DNA from: Pseudomonadota bacterium
GTDB lineage: Bacteria; Pseudomonadota; Gammaproteobacteria; Burkholderiales; Burkholderiaceae_E
Assembly: GCA_023389175.1 (NCBI GenBank)
Contig: JAEWEW010000089.1
Location: 1-7,835 of the forward strand
Length of the DNA stretch: 7,835 nucleotides
Direction: 5' to 3'
Positions 1-6,381 of this stretch are shown here, in pieces. A program made the translations under genes and the position numbers. The number at the start of each line of letters is the position of its first letter. Positions within the stretch are counted from its first letter, which is position 1. The notes beneath the pieces are model-generated. The model saw only the letters and a program-made list of their open reading frames with translations, had not been told where the DNA came from and did not search any database.

Positions 1-638
1 AAATCCAGGATGCCGGAGAAGCCCTTGATGCCGGAGGCAGCGAGCGTCTTGATCGGGCCGGCGGAGATGGCGTTGACCCGGATGCCGCGCGCACCGAGCG
101 ACTCCGCCAGGTAGCGCACCGACGCCTCCAGCGAGGCCTTGGCGAGCCCCATGGTGTTGTAGTTGGGCACGGTGCGTACCGCGCCGAGGTAGGTCAGGGT
201 GAGCAGCGCGGCCTGGCGGCCGCTCATCAGCGGCAGCGCCGCCTTGGCGAGGGCGACGAAGCTGTAGGCGGAGATGTCGTGAGCCACCCGGAAGGCCTCG
301 CGGCTCGCGCCCTCGATGAAGTCCCCGGCGATCGCTTCGCGCGGCGCATAGGCGATCGCGTGCACCAGCCCGTCGAGCCCGTCCCAGTGCTCGCCGACCG
401 ACTTCATCAGACCGGCGATCTGGTCGTCGTCGGATACGTCGCAGGGAAAGACCAGGCTCGAGCCGCACTCCGCAGCGAGGTCGGTCACCCGGTCCTTGAA
501 GCGATCCCCCTGGTAGGTGAAGGCAAGCTCGGCGCCCTGGGCGCGGCAGCGCCGCGCGATCCCGTAGGCGATGGACCGGTTGGACAGCAGGCCGAGGATG
601 AGGATGCGTTTACCCGACAGAAAGCCAGACTGCGCCAC
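1..638 (-). CDS. fabI: Enoyl-[acyl-carrier-protein] reductase (NADH) FabI, C-terminally cut by window edge
   Basis: FabI catalyses the last step of each fatty-acid elongation cycle, reducing trans-2-enoyl-ACP to acyl-ACP with NADH in the cytoplasm. Seen: 212 codons read from a GTG start at 638 down to base 1 with no stop, beginning (M)AQSGFLSGKRILILG. The atypical FabI dinucleotide-binding motif GLLSNRSIAYGIA lies at residues 16-28. The catalytic region TYLGA..PNYNTMGLAKAS gives Tyr150, Tyr160 and Lys167, matching E. coli Tyr146, Tyr156 and Lys163. NAISAGPIKTLAASGIK follows at 189-205. E. coli FabI has 262 residues, so about 50 are missing beyond the window. The GTG start is chosen because GGAGG (bases 647-651, minus strand) sits 8 bases upstream and the N-terminus aligns with the family. 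Oddity: Ala96 replaces E. coli Gly93 in the inhibitor pocket. The gene is divergent from yejA. Identity is very secure. Confidence 0.97.
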   Translation of the reverse strand, partial: MAQSGFLSGKRILILGLLSNRSIAYGIARRCRAQGAELAFTYQGDRFKDRVTDLAAECGSSLVFPCDVSDDDQIAGLMKSVGEHWDGLDGLVHAIAYAPREAIAGDFIEGASREAFRVAHDISAYSFVALAKAALPLMSGRQAALLTLTYLGAVRTVPNYNTMGLAKASLEASVRYLAESLGARGIRVNAISAGPIKTLAASGIKGFSGILD

Positions 639-646
639 GTGATGCC

Positions 647-651
647 CCTCC
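647..651 (-). promoter_or_regulatory. Ribosome binding site of fabI
   Basis: The minus strand reads GGAGG here, 8 bases upstream of the GTG at 636-638. It decides the non-ATG start of fabI: no in-frame ATG lies nearby, and the protein from this GTG matches the FabI N-terminus. Confidence 0.75.
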
Positions 652-654
652 AGG

Positions 655-676
655 ATGCGACCGGGCATTGTCGCAT
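655..676. repeat. Perfect inverted repeat ATGCGAC-N8-GTCGCAT, operator-like
   Basis: Two perfect 7-bp arms, ATGCGAC (655-661) and GTCGCAT (670-676), are separated by 8 bases, giving a 22-bp dyad in the 65-base gap between divergent fabI and yejA. It covers the candidate fabI -10 box (667-672) and lies upstream of the yejA start, so a dimeric regulator bound here could affect either gene. It could also form a hairpin in the 5' end of a longer fabI transcript. The symmetry is seen directly; a regulatory role is inferred and no regulator family is recognised. Confidence 0.5.
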
Positions 677-695
677 GGCAGCAGGAGGCTGTCGG
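667..695 (-). promoter_or_regulatory. Candidate sigma70-type promoter of fabI
   Basis: Read on the minus strand, CCGACA (690-695; 4 of 6 to TTGACA) is separated by exactly 17 bases from GACAAT (667-672; 4 of 6 to TATAAT). Transcription would start near base 660, leaving a leader of about 20 bases that still contains the fabI ribosome binding site. Spacing and position are good, but both boxes are imperfect, so this is a modest prediction. Confidence 0.4.
683..688 (+). promoter_or_regulatory. Shine-Dalgarno-like AGGAGG upstream of yejA
   Basis: A perfect AGGAGG lies 15 bases before the ATG at 704 and 24 bases before the ATG at 713. Both spacings exceed the usual 5-10 bases. A hairpin at 693-710 lies between this motif and the ATG at 713 and also encloses the ATG at 704. 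Folding of that hairpin could change the effective spacing or mask the start. The motif is real; its use by yejA is inferred. Confidence 0.45.
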
Positions 696-710
696 GCACT
701 AGAATGCCCG
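693..710. repeat. Inverted repeat CGGGCA-CTAGAA-TGCCCG over the yejA start
   Basis: Perfect 6-bp arms (693-698 and 705-710) flank the 6-base loop CTAGAA. The candidate start ATG at 704 straddles the loop and the 3' arm. CGGGCA also occurs at 662-667, inside the spacer of the neighbouring dyad, as a direct repeat 31 bases away. The loop and 3' arm contain TAGAAT (700-705), 5 of 6 to a -10 consensus. In RNA it could be a start-codon hairpin, in DNA a small operator; neither is shown. Confidence 0.35.
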
Positions 711-2614
711 CCATGTTCCGATGCCCCGTCCTCGCCGCGGCGCCCCGGGCGTCGGCTGGCGCGTTGACGGCGGCCCTGCTCGCGGCGCTGATCGCCACGA
801 TGCCGACGCCAACCGCGCAGGCGGCCCATGCGCTCGCCTGGGGCGCGGAACCGCGGTACCCACCGGGCTTCAAGCACTTCGACTATGTCAATCCGGATGC
901 GCCGCGCGGCGGCACGGTCAACCGCGACGGCTTCGGCACCTTCGACAAGCTCAATCCGTTCACCCTGCGCGGGATCGCGGCGGCGGGCCTGAGCGAGCTG
1001 ATGTTCGAGACGCTGGGCGACCAGAGCTGGGACGAGCCGTTCTCCGTCTATGGACTCCTGGCGGAGGACATGGCCCTGGCCAAGGACCGCCTCTCGATCA
1101 CCTTCCGGCTCCACCCGGCCGCCCGCTTCTGGAACGGCGACCCGGTGCTTGCCGAGGACGTCGTCTACTCGTTCCAGACCCTCACCGGCAAGTTCGCCCA
1201 TCCGCGCTATGCGCAGTACTTCGCCGACGTCGAGTCGGCCCGGGCGGTCTCGGAGCGGGTGGTGCGATTCGACTTCAAGCGCCACAACCAGGAGCTGCAC
1301 CTGATTCTCGCCACCGGCCTGCCGATCTTCTCGCGCAAGTGGGGCGAGGGAGAGCCCTTCGACCAGGTGGCGCTGCAGGAGCCGGTGACCACCGGTCCCT
1401 ATCGGATCGAGTCCGTGGACTTCGGCAAGTCGATCGCGTTTCGCCGGCGCGACGACTACTGGGGCCGCGACCTCCCGGTGCGGCGCGGGATGTTCAACTT
1501 CGACCGGATGACCTTCAAGTACTTCCGGGACGAGACCGCGCGCCTGGAGGGATTCAAGGCGGGCGAGTTCGACTGGATCTTCGAGAACTCGGCGAAGAAC
1601 TGGGCCCGCGGCCACACCGGTCGGCGCTACGCGTCGGGCGAGCTGATCAAGCGCTCCTTTCCGCACGCCAATGTCGCCGGCATGCAGGGCTTCGCGCTCA
1701 ACATGCGGCGGCCCCAGTTCCGCGACCTGCGGGTACGCAAGGCGCTCGCGCTCGCCTTCGACTTCGAGTGGATGAACCGGCAGGTGTTCTTCAACCAGTA
1801 CACCCGCACCGCGAGCTACTTCGCCAACAGCCCGATGGCGGCGAAGGGACGGCCGCAAGGCGCGGAGCTCGCGCTCCTGGAGTCCCTGCGCGACAAGCTG
1901 GATCCGGCGGTGTTCGGCGAAGTGCCGGTGCCGCCGGACACCAACCCGCCCGGCTCGCTGCGGGAGAACCTGCGCGAAGCCTTGTCGCTCTTCAAGCAGG
2001 CCGGCTGGCAGGTCGCCGAGGACGGGCGCCTGCGCAATGCCGCCGGCGAGGCCTTCGGTTTCGAGGTGCTCAGCTACTCGTCCTCCATCGAGCGCATCGC
2101 GGTCCCGTGGGTGCGCAACCTGGAGCGCCTGGGCATCCGGGTGACGCTGCGCACGACGGATCCGGCGCTCTTCCAGCGGCGGCTCGACAACTTCGAGTTC
2201 GACGTCACGACCCACTCCTTCCCGATGAGCACGACGCCGGGCAACGAGCTCTTCCAGATGTTCTCGGCGGCGGCCGCGGACCAGCCCGGCTCGGACAACC
2301 TGCCGGGCATCCGCAATCCGGCGCTCGAACCGATCATCGAGCGGGTGCTGCAGGCGCGCACGCGGGAGGAGCTGGAGGTGGCCTGCCGCGCGCTCGACCG
2401 GGTGCTGCGCCACGGCTGGTACCTGGTGCCGCACTTCCATCTCGCGACGCACCGCGTCGCCTACAGCCACCAGCTCGGCCATCCCGAACAGCTTCCCACC
2501 TTCTATGCCGCCTCGCCCTGGATGACCCGGACCTGGTGGCTGTACCCGGACCCACCCACGCCGGTCCCGCCGGGGGAGAATGCCGCGTCCGCGCCGGCGG
2601 GTGCGCCGCGATGA
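704..2614 (+). CDS. yejA: Periplasmic peptide-binding protein of a Yej-type ABC importer (SBP_bac_5 family)
   Basis: This is the extracytoplasmic solute-binding protein that would capture peptides in the periplasm and deliver them to YejB/YejE. From the ATG at 704 it has 636 residues (E. coli YejA about 600). Residues 1-42 look like a Sec signal peptide: a weakly basic start, a hydrophobic Ala/Leu stretch near 19-33, and a likely cleavage after AQA or AHA (38-43). No lipobox is visible, so it should be soluble. The mature part has family 5 features: an N-terminal YVNPDAPRGG, then KLNPFTLRG, a stretch with RFWNGDPVLAEDVVYSF, and later VTTGPYRIESVDFGKSI. The start is uncertain: ATG 704 or ATG 713 are reasonable, and an upstream in-frame TTG at 668 precedes the AGGAGG and is unlikely. 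The stop overlaps the yejB start by 4 bases (ATGA). The ligand cannot be read from sequence; candidates are oligopeptides, microcin C-like peptides or muropeptides. Confidence 0.9.
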   Translation: MPAMFRCPVLAAAPRASAGALTAALLAALIATMPTPTAQAAHALAWGAEPRYPPGFKHFDYVNPDAPRGGTVNRDGFGTFDKLNPFTLRGIAAAGLSELMFETLGDQSWDEPFSVYGLLAEDMALAKDRLSITFRLHPAARFWNGDPVLAEDVVYSFQTLTGKFAHPRYAQYFADVESARAVSERVVRFDFKRHNQELHLILATGLPIFSRKWGEGEPFDQVALQEPVTTGPYRIESVDFGKSIAFRRRDDYWGRDLPVRRGMFNFDRMTFKYFRDETARLEGFKAGEFDWIFENSAKNWARGHTGRRYASGELIKRSFPHANVAGMQGFALNMRRPQFRDLRVRKALALAFDFEWMNRQVFFNQYTRTASYFANSPMAAKGRPQGAELALLESLRDKLDPAVFGEVPVPPDTNPPGSLRENLREALSLFKQAGWQVAEDGRLRNAAGEAFGFEVLSYSSSIERIAVPWVRNLERLGIRVTLRTTDPALFQRRLDNFEFDVTTHSFPMSTTPGNELFQMFSAAAADQPGSDNLPGIRNPALEPIIERVLQARTREELEVACRALDRVLRHGWYLVPHFHLATHRVAYSHQLGHPEQLPTFYAASPWMTRTWWLYPDPPTPVPPGENAASAPAGAPR

Positions 2615-3657
2615 TCGCCTACGCCCTCAAGCGGCTGCTGCTGATGGTGCCGACGCTCTTCGGCATCCTCCTCGTGACCTTCGCGATCATCCAGTTCGTC
2701 CCGGGCGGGCCGGTGGACCAGCTGATGCAGGAGTTGCGCGGACGCGGGCAGGGGGGGGCGGAGGTGGCGGTCTCGCTGCCGGGCTACCGCGGGGCGCAGG
2801 GCATCGACGAGCAGCGGCTTGCGCAGATCAACGAGATGTACGGCTTCGACAAGCCGGCGCACCAGCGCTTCGTGGAGATGGTCGGGCGCTACCTCACCTT
2901 CGACCTCGGCACCAGCTACTTCTACCAGAAGTCGGTCTGGGGCCTGATCCTGGAGAAGCTCCCGGTATCGATGAGCCTCGGGATCTGGAGCTTCCTCATC
3001 GTGTACTCGGTGTCCATTCCGCTCGGGATCGCCAAGGCGGTGCGCGACGGCACGCGATTCGACTTCTGGACCAGCACCGCCATCCTGGTCGGCTACGCGA
3101 TACCCGGCTTCGTGCTCGGCGTGGTGCTGCTGGTGCTTTTCGGCGGCGGTTCGTTCTGGTCGCTGTTTCCGCTGCGCGGACTGATCTCGGACAACTGGGC
3201 CGAGCTCAGCCTCGCCGGCAAGGTGCTGGACTATTTCTGGCACCTGGCGCTGCCGCTCACCTGCCTGGTGGTCGGAAGCTTCGCGGTCACGACGATGCTC
3301 ACCAAGAACGTGTTCCTGGAGGAGATCCGGCGCCAGTATGTGCTGACCGCCCGTGCCAAGGGACTGAGGGAGAGCCGCGTCTTCTACAAGCACGTCTTCC
3401 GCAATGCCATGATCCCGCTGGTGACCGCCTTTCCGGCCGCCTTCGTCGGCGCATTCTTCACCGGCTCGCTGCTGATCGAGGCACTGTTCTCCCTCGATGG
3501 CCTGGGGCTGCTCTCCTACGATGCCATCCTGAAGCGCGACTATCCGGTGGTGCTCGGCTCGCTCTACGTCTTCTCGCTGATCGGCCTGGTCACCAAGCTG
3601 TTCACCGACATCGCCTACACCTGGGTCGACCCCCGGGTGAAGTTCAGCGCGCGATGA
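2611..3657 (+). CDS. yejB: ABC peptide importer inner-membrane permease YejB
   Basis: One of two membrane subunits that form the translocation channel (BPD_transp_1 fold, DppB/OppB-like). It has 348 residues (E. coli YejB 364). The N-terminus MIAYALKRLLLMVPTLFGIL leads into the first membrane helix (about 8-30), followed by the conserved PGGPVDQ (31-37). A periplasmic segment contains YGFDKP (77-82), and further helices lie near 121-143, 155-178, 210-232, 268-290 and 312-335. The ATPase-coupling EAA loop is at about 244-268 (LTARAKGLRESRVFYKHVFR). The C-terminus DPRVKF fits the family. The ATG shares an ATGA with the yejA stop and lacks a strong ribosome binding site, so translational coupling is likely. 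Oddity: a run of eight G at 2751-2758 falls in codons 47-50, where the protein is shorter than the E. coli one. Confidence 0.95.
   Translation: MIAYALKRLLLMVPTLFGILLVTFAIIQFVPGGPVDQLMQELRGRGQGGAEVAVSLPGYRGAQGIDEQRLAQINEMYGFDKPAHQRFVEMVGRYLTFDLGTSYFYQKSVWGLILEKLPVSMSLGIWSFLIVYSVSIPLGIAKAVRDGTRFDFWTSTAILVGYAIPGFVLGVVLLVLFGGGSFWSLFPLRGLISDNWAELSLAGKVLDYFWHLALPLTCLVVGSFAVTTMLTKNVFLEEIRRQYVLTARAKGLRESRVFYKHVFRNAMIPLVTAFPAAFVGAFFTGSLLIEALFSLDGLGLLSYDAILKRDYPVVLGSLYVFSLIGLVTKLFTDIAYTWVDPRVKFSAR
2751..2758 (+). repeat. G8 homopolymer tract inside yejB
   Basis: Eight consecutive G encode part of the Gly-rich loop GRGQGGAEV in the early periplasmic segment of YejB. A one-base slip here would frameshift yejB after about 48 codons. 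In this sequence the frame is intact on both sides. Runs of this length can arise by chance in GC-rich DNA, so contingency-locus behaviour is only a possibility. Confidence 0.9.
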
Positions 3658-4700
3658 GCGTTGCAGCAGCGGCAGCCGAATCTCCGATGACCCCCGGCCG
3701 GCGGGCCTGGGCCCGCTTCCGACGTCACCGCCGCGGCTACTGGAGCCTGTGGATCTTCCTGATCGTCTTTGCCACCACGCTCTTCGCGGAGCTCCTGAGC
3801 AACGACCGGCCGATCCTGGTGAAGTACGGGGGCCGCTACTACATGCCGCTGTTCCACGACTATCCGGAGACGACCTTCGGCGGCGACTTCCCCACCACCA
3901 CCGACTACCTGGATCCGTACATCCAGCGCCAGCTCACCACCAACGGCAACTGGGCGGCCTGGCCGCTCAACCACTACCGCTTCGACACGCTGAACTACTT
4001 CGCCCCGAGCCCCAACCCCGCGGCGCCGTCGCGGGTCAACTATCTCGGCACCGACGACCGGGGCCGCGACGTGCTGGCGCGCCTGCTGTACGGGTTGCGC
4101 ATCTCCGTCTGGTTCGGGCTGGCGCTGACGGCGATCGGCATGCTGCTCGGCATCCTCGCCGGCGCGATCCAGGGCTATTTCGCCGGCCGCACCGACCTGA
4201 TCCTGCAGCGGCTGATCGAGATCTGGGCGTCCATCCCGGAGCTCTACCTGCTGCTCATCCTCGCATCGGTCTTCGAGCCGAGCATCTGGGTGCTGCTCGC
4301 CATCCTTTCGCTTTTCGGCTGGATGGGCCTTTCCGACTATGTGCGCGCGGAGTTCCTGCGCAATCGCGGCCTCGAGTATGTCGCGGCCGCGCGGGCGCTC
4401 GGGCTGCGCCGGCGGACCATCATCATGCGCCATGTGCTGCCCAATTCGCTCACGCCGGTGATCGCCTTCCTGCCGTTTCGCATGAGCGCGGCGATCGTGG
4501 CGCTCACCAGCCTCGACTTCCTCGGGCTGGGCGTGCCGCAGTCGACGCCGAGCCTGGGCGAGTTGCTGGCCCAGGGCAAGGCGAACCTGGACGCCTGGTG
4601 GATCACCATGCCGACCTTCCTGGTGCTGGTCGGCATCCTCCTGCTCCTGATCTTCATCGGCGAGGCGCTTCGCGATGCGCTCGATACCCGGAAGACCTGA
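3654..4700 (+). CDS. yejE: ABC peptide importer inner-membrane permease YejE
   Basis: The second membrane subunit (DppC/OppC-like), pairing with YejB. It has 348 residues (E. coli YejE 341). A basic cytoplasmic stretch RRAWARFRRHRRGYW (16-30) precedes the first helix (31-48). A long periplasmic segment typical of YejE follows, with KYGGRYYMPLFHDYPET (57-73), TTTDYLDPYI and NHYRFDTLNYF. The permease signature LGTDDRGRDVLARLLYG spans 131-147, then helices at about 150-172, 195-225, 268-290 and 317-337. The EAA loop lies at about 244-266 (VAAARALGLRRRTIIMRHVLPN). The ATG at 3654 overlaps the yejB stop as ATGA; an internal ATG at codon 12 has no ribosome binding site and is less likely. The gene is coupled to yejB upstream and overlaps yejF downstream by 26 bases. 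Confidence 0.95.
   Translation: MSVAAAAAESPMTPGRRAWARFRRHRRGYWSLWIFLIVFATTLFAELLSNDRPILVKYGGRYYMPLFHDYPETTFGGDFPTTTDYLDPYIQRQLTTNGNWAAWPLNHYRFDTLNYFAPSPNPAAPSRVNYLGTDDRGRDVLARLLYGLRISVWFGLALTAIGMLLGILAGAIQGYFAGRTDLILQRLIEIWASIPELYLLLILASVFEPSIWVLLAILSLFGWMGLSDYVRAEFLRNRGLEYVAAARALGLRRRTIIMRHVLPNSLTPVIAFLPFRMSAAIVALTSLDFLGLGVPQSTPSLGELLAQGKANLDAWWITMPTFLVLVGILLLLIFIGEALRDALDTRKT
4662..4665 (+). promoter_or_regulatory. Ribosome binding site of yejF, inside yejE
   Basis: GAGG lies 9 bases upstream of the ATG at 4675 and within the last codons of yejE. It supports starting yejF inside yejE, giving a 26-base overlap, rather than at a weaker site after the yejE stop. Confidence 0.55.
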
Positions 4701-6357
4701 GGCGGCCACGCTGCCGGAAGCGGCGGCCGGGTCGGGCGCGGGTCCCGTTCCTCGCCCGCGACTGCTCGAGGTGAGCGGGCTGACGGTCGATTTCGTCGAC
4801 CCCGCCGGCGAGCGCACGACCCGCGTCGTCGACGATGTCTCCTTCTCCGTGGGCCATGGCGAGCGCCTGGCGCTGGTGGGCGAATCCGGCTCCGGCAAGA
4901 CCGTGACCGCGCAGGCGATCCTGCGCCTGCACGACAATGCCCGCTACGGCGGGACGATCCGCTTCGAGGGGCGCGACCTGCTCGCGGCCAGCGACGCCGA
5001 GATGCGCGGCGTGCGCGGCCGGGAGATCGCGATGATCTTCCAGGAGCCGATGGCCGCCCTCAATCCGCTCTACTCGATCGGCGAGCAGATCAGCGAGGTG
5101 CTGGTCCTGCACCAGGCGATGACGCGCCCGCAGGCGCGTGCGCGGGCGATCGAGCTGCTCGACCGCACCCGCATCAAGGAGCCGCAGCGGCGCTACGACA
5201 GCCTGCCGCACCAGCTCTCCGGCGGGCAACGGCAGCGGGCCATGATCGCGATGGCGCTCGCCTGCAACCCGAAGCTGGTCATCGCCGACGAACCGACCAC
5301 GGCGCTGGACGTCACCGTCCAGGCCCAGATCATGGCGCTGCTCGCGGACCTGCAGAAGGAGATCGGCATGACGGTGCTGCTGATCACGCATGATCTTCCG
5401 CTGGTGCGTTCCTTCGCCGAGCGGGTCGGCGTGATGCAGGCGGGCCGCCTCCTGGAGCGCGGCCCGACGGCCGACGTCTTCGAGGCGCCGGCGCACGAGT
5501 ACACCCGGCGCCTGGTCGATGCCCGCCCGCAGCGCATGGTGACCGAGATGGCCGGGGACGCCGCGCCGGGCGCGCCGGTCCTGAAGACCCGGCAGCTGCG
5601 CTGCACCTTCGTCAGCAGCGCCGGCTGGTTCCGTCATCATCGCTTCGAGGCGCTCAAGGGCATCGACCTCAGCCTGCCGGCCGGCCGGACCCTGGGCGTC
5701 GTCGGCGAGTCGGGTTCCGGGAAGACGACGCTAGCGATGACGATCCTGCGCCTGGTGAGCGGCCTCACCAGCGGCGAAGTGACCGTGGCCGGCAAGCGCA
5801 TCGACCAGCTCTCGGAGCGCGCGTTGCGCCCGCACCGGCGCGCCTTCCAGATGGTCTTCCAGGACCCGTACAACTCGCTTTCGCCCCGCATGACCGTGGG
5901 CGGCATCGTGGGCGAGGCGCTGGCGCTGCACCGGCCGGATCTCGGCCCGGCTGCCCGGCGAGCCACGGCCGCCCAGGCGCTGACGGAGGTCGGGCTGGAT
6001 CCGGCCATGGCGTTGCGCTGCCCGCACGAGTTCTCCGGCGGCCAGCGCCAGCGCATCGCGATCGCCCGGGCGCTGGTGCTGAAGCCCAGCCTGCTGGTGC
6101 TGGACGAGCCCACCTCCGCGCTGGACCTGACGGTGCAGCGCCAGGTGCTGGAGCTGCTGGTCTCGCTGCAGCAGCGCCATGGACTGAGCTACCTGCTGAT
6201 CACCCACGATCTCGCCGTGATCCGCGCGATGGCACACCGGGTGATGGTGATGAAGGACGGCGAGGTGGTGGAGCAGGGGCCGGTGGAGCAGATCTTCACC
6301 GCACCGGCGGATACCTACACGCGGACGCTGCTGTCCGCGGTCAGGCAGCTCGAGTAG
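4675..6357 (+). CDS. yejF: ABC peptide importer duplicated ATP-binding protein YejF
   Basis: This cytoplasmic ATPase drives YejB/YejE and carries two nucleotide-binding domains in one chain. It has 560 residues (E. coli YejF 529). Domain 1 shows Walker A GESGSGKT (69-76), Q-loop Gln123, signature LSGGQ (181-185), Walker B with Asp205-Glu206, and switch His239. Domain 2 shows Walker A GESGSGKT (344-351), Gln396, signature FSGGQ (453-457), Walker B with Asp477-Glu478, and His511. Every catalytic motif is intact in both halves, so both sites should hydrolyse ATP. Each domain is followed by the oligopeptide-transporter C-terminal motif (HEYTRRLVDA at 274-283; DTYTRTLLSA at 546-555). The N-terminus has about 28 extra Ala/Gly/Pro-rich residues before the first strand, and the linker segment around 311-322 (TFVSSAGWFRHH) is typical of the second half. 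DppD/DppF fusions are the only close alternative; the yejABE context favours YejF. Confidence 0.95.
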   Translation: MRSIPGRPEAATLPEAAAGSGAGPVPRPRLLEVSGLTVDFVDPAGERTTRVVDDVSFSVGHGERLALVGESGSGKTVTAQAILRLHDNARYGGTIRFEGRDLLAASDAEMRGVRGREIAMIFQEPMAALNPLYSIGEQISEVLVLHQAMTRPQARARAIELLDRTRIKEPQRRYDSLPHQLSGGQRQRAMIAMALACNPKLVIADEPTTALDVTVQAQIMALLADLQKEIGMTVLLITHDLPLVRSFAERVGVMQAGRLLERGPTADVFEAPAHEYTRRLVDARPQRMVTEMAGDAAPGAPVLKTRQLRCTFVSSAGWFRHHRFEALKGIDLSLPAGRTLGVVGESGSGKTTLAMTILRLVSGLTSGEVTVAGKRIDQLSERALRPHRRAFQMVFQDPYNSLSPRMTVGGIVGEALALHRPDLGPAARRATAAQALTEVGLDPAMALRCPHEFSGGQRQRIAIARALVLKPSLLVLDEPTSALDLTVQRQVLELLVSLQQRHGLSYLLITHDLAVIRAMAHRVMVMKDGEVVEQGPVEQIFTAPADTYTRTLLSAVRQLE

Positions 6358-6361
6358 CCAG

Positions 6362-6378
6362 TCGACGCGCGGCGTCGA
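6362..6378. terminator. Candidate shared hairpin terminator between convergent yejF and mltD
   Basis: TCGACGC (6362-6368), loop GCG, GCGTCGA (6372-6378): a perfect 7-bp GC-rich stem, extendable by a G-U pair in the yejF direction. It fills most of the 24-base gap between the yejF stop (6355-6357) and the mltD stop (6382-6384), so it could serve both genes. There is no real T-run on either side (only TT after it on the plus strand), so it is a weak intrinsic terminator at best. Confidence 0.4.
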
Positions 6379-6381
6379 TTG

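Noticed and set aside
668..703. TTG at 668 as the yejA start, adding 12 residues
   Set aside because: It lies upstream of the AGGAGG, falls inside the inverted repeat region and would put a charged stretch (SHGSRRLSGTR) in front of the signal peptide; the ATGs at 704 or 713 fit better.
279..767. A plus-strand open frame antisense to fabI running into the yejA leader
   Set aside because: It mirrors the fabI coding sequence and overlaps the start of yejA; no motif or ribosome binding site supports it.
485..2482. A 665-codon open frame on the minus strand, antisense to yejA
   Set aside because: Its composition (Arg, Glu, Val, His, Leu rich, no domain pattern) is the usual mirror of a high-GC gene, and it overlaps both fabI and yejA, which are firmly identified. 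No ribosome binding site or family resemblance was seen.
721..3657. A 978-codon plus-strand frame that appears to fuse a long unknown region to yejB
   Set aside because: The first part is the out-of-frame reading of yejA and happens to lack stops; only the portion from 2611 is real. It is not a fusion protein.
2580..4700. A 706-codon plus-strand frame that appears to extend yejE upstream
   Set aside because: The portion before 3654 is yejB read in the wrong frame. The YejE family start and the ATGA junction fix the true start.
2503..4937. Long minus-strand open frames antisense to yejB and yejE (2503-3393 and 3615-4937)
   Set aside because: Same Arg/Glu/Gln/His-rich shadow composition, opposite genes with intact membrane-protein and motif signatures; stops are simply rare in GC-rich DNA.
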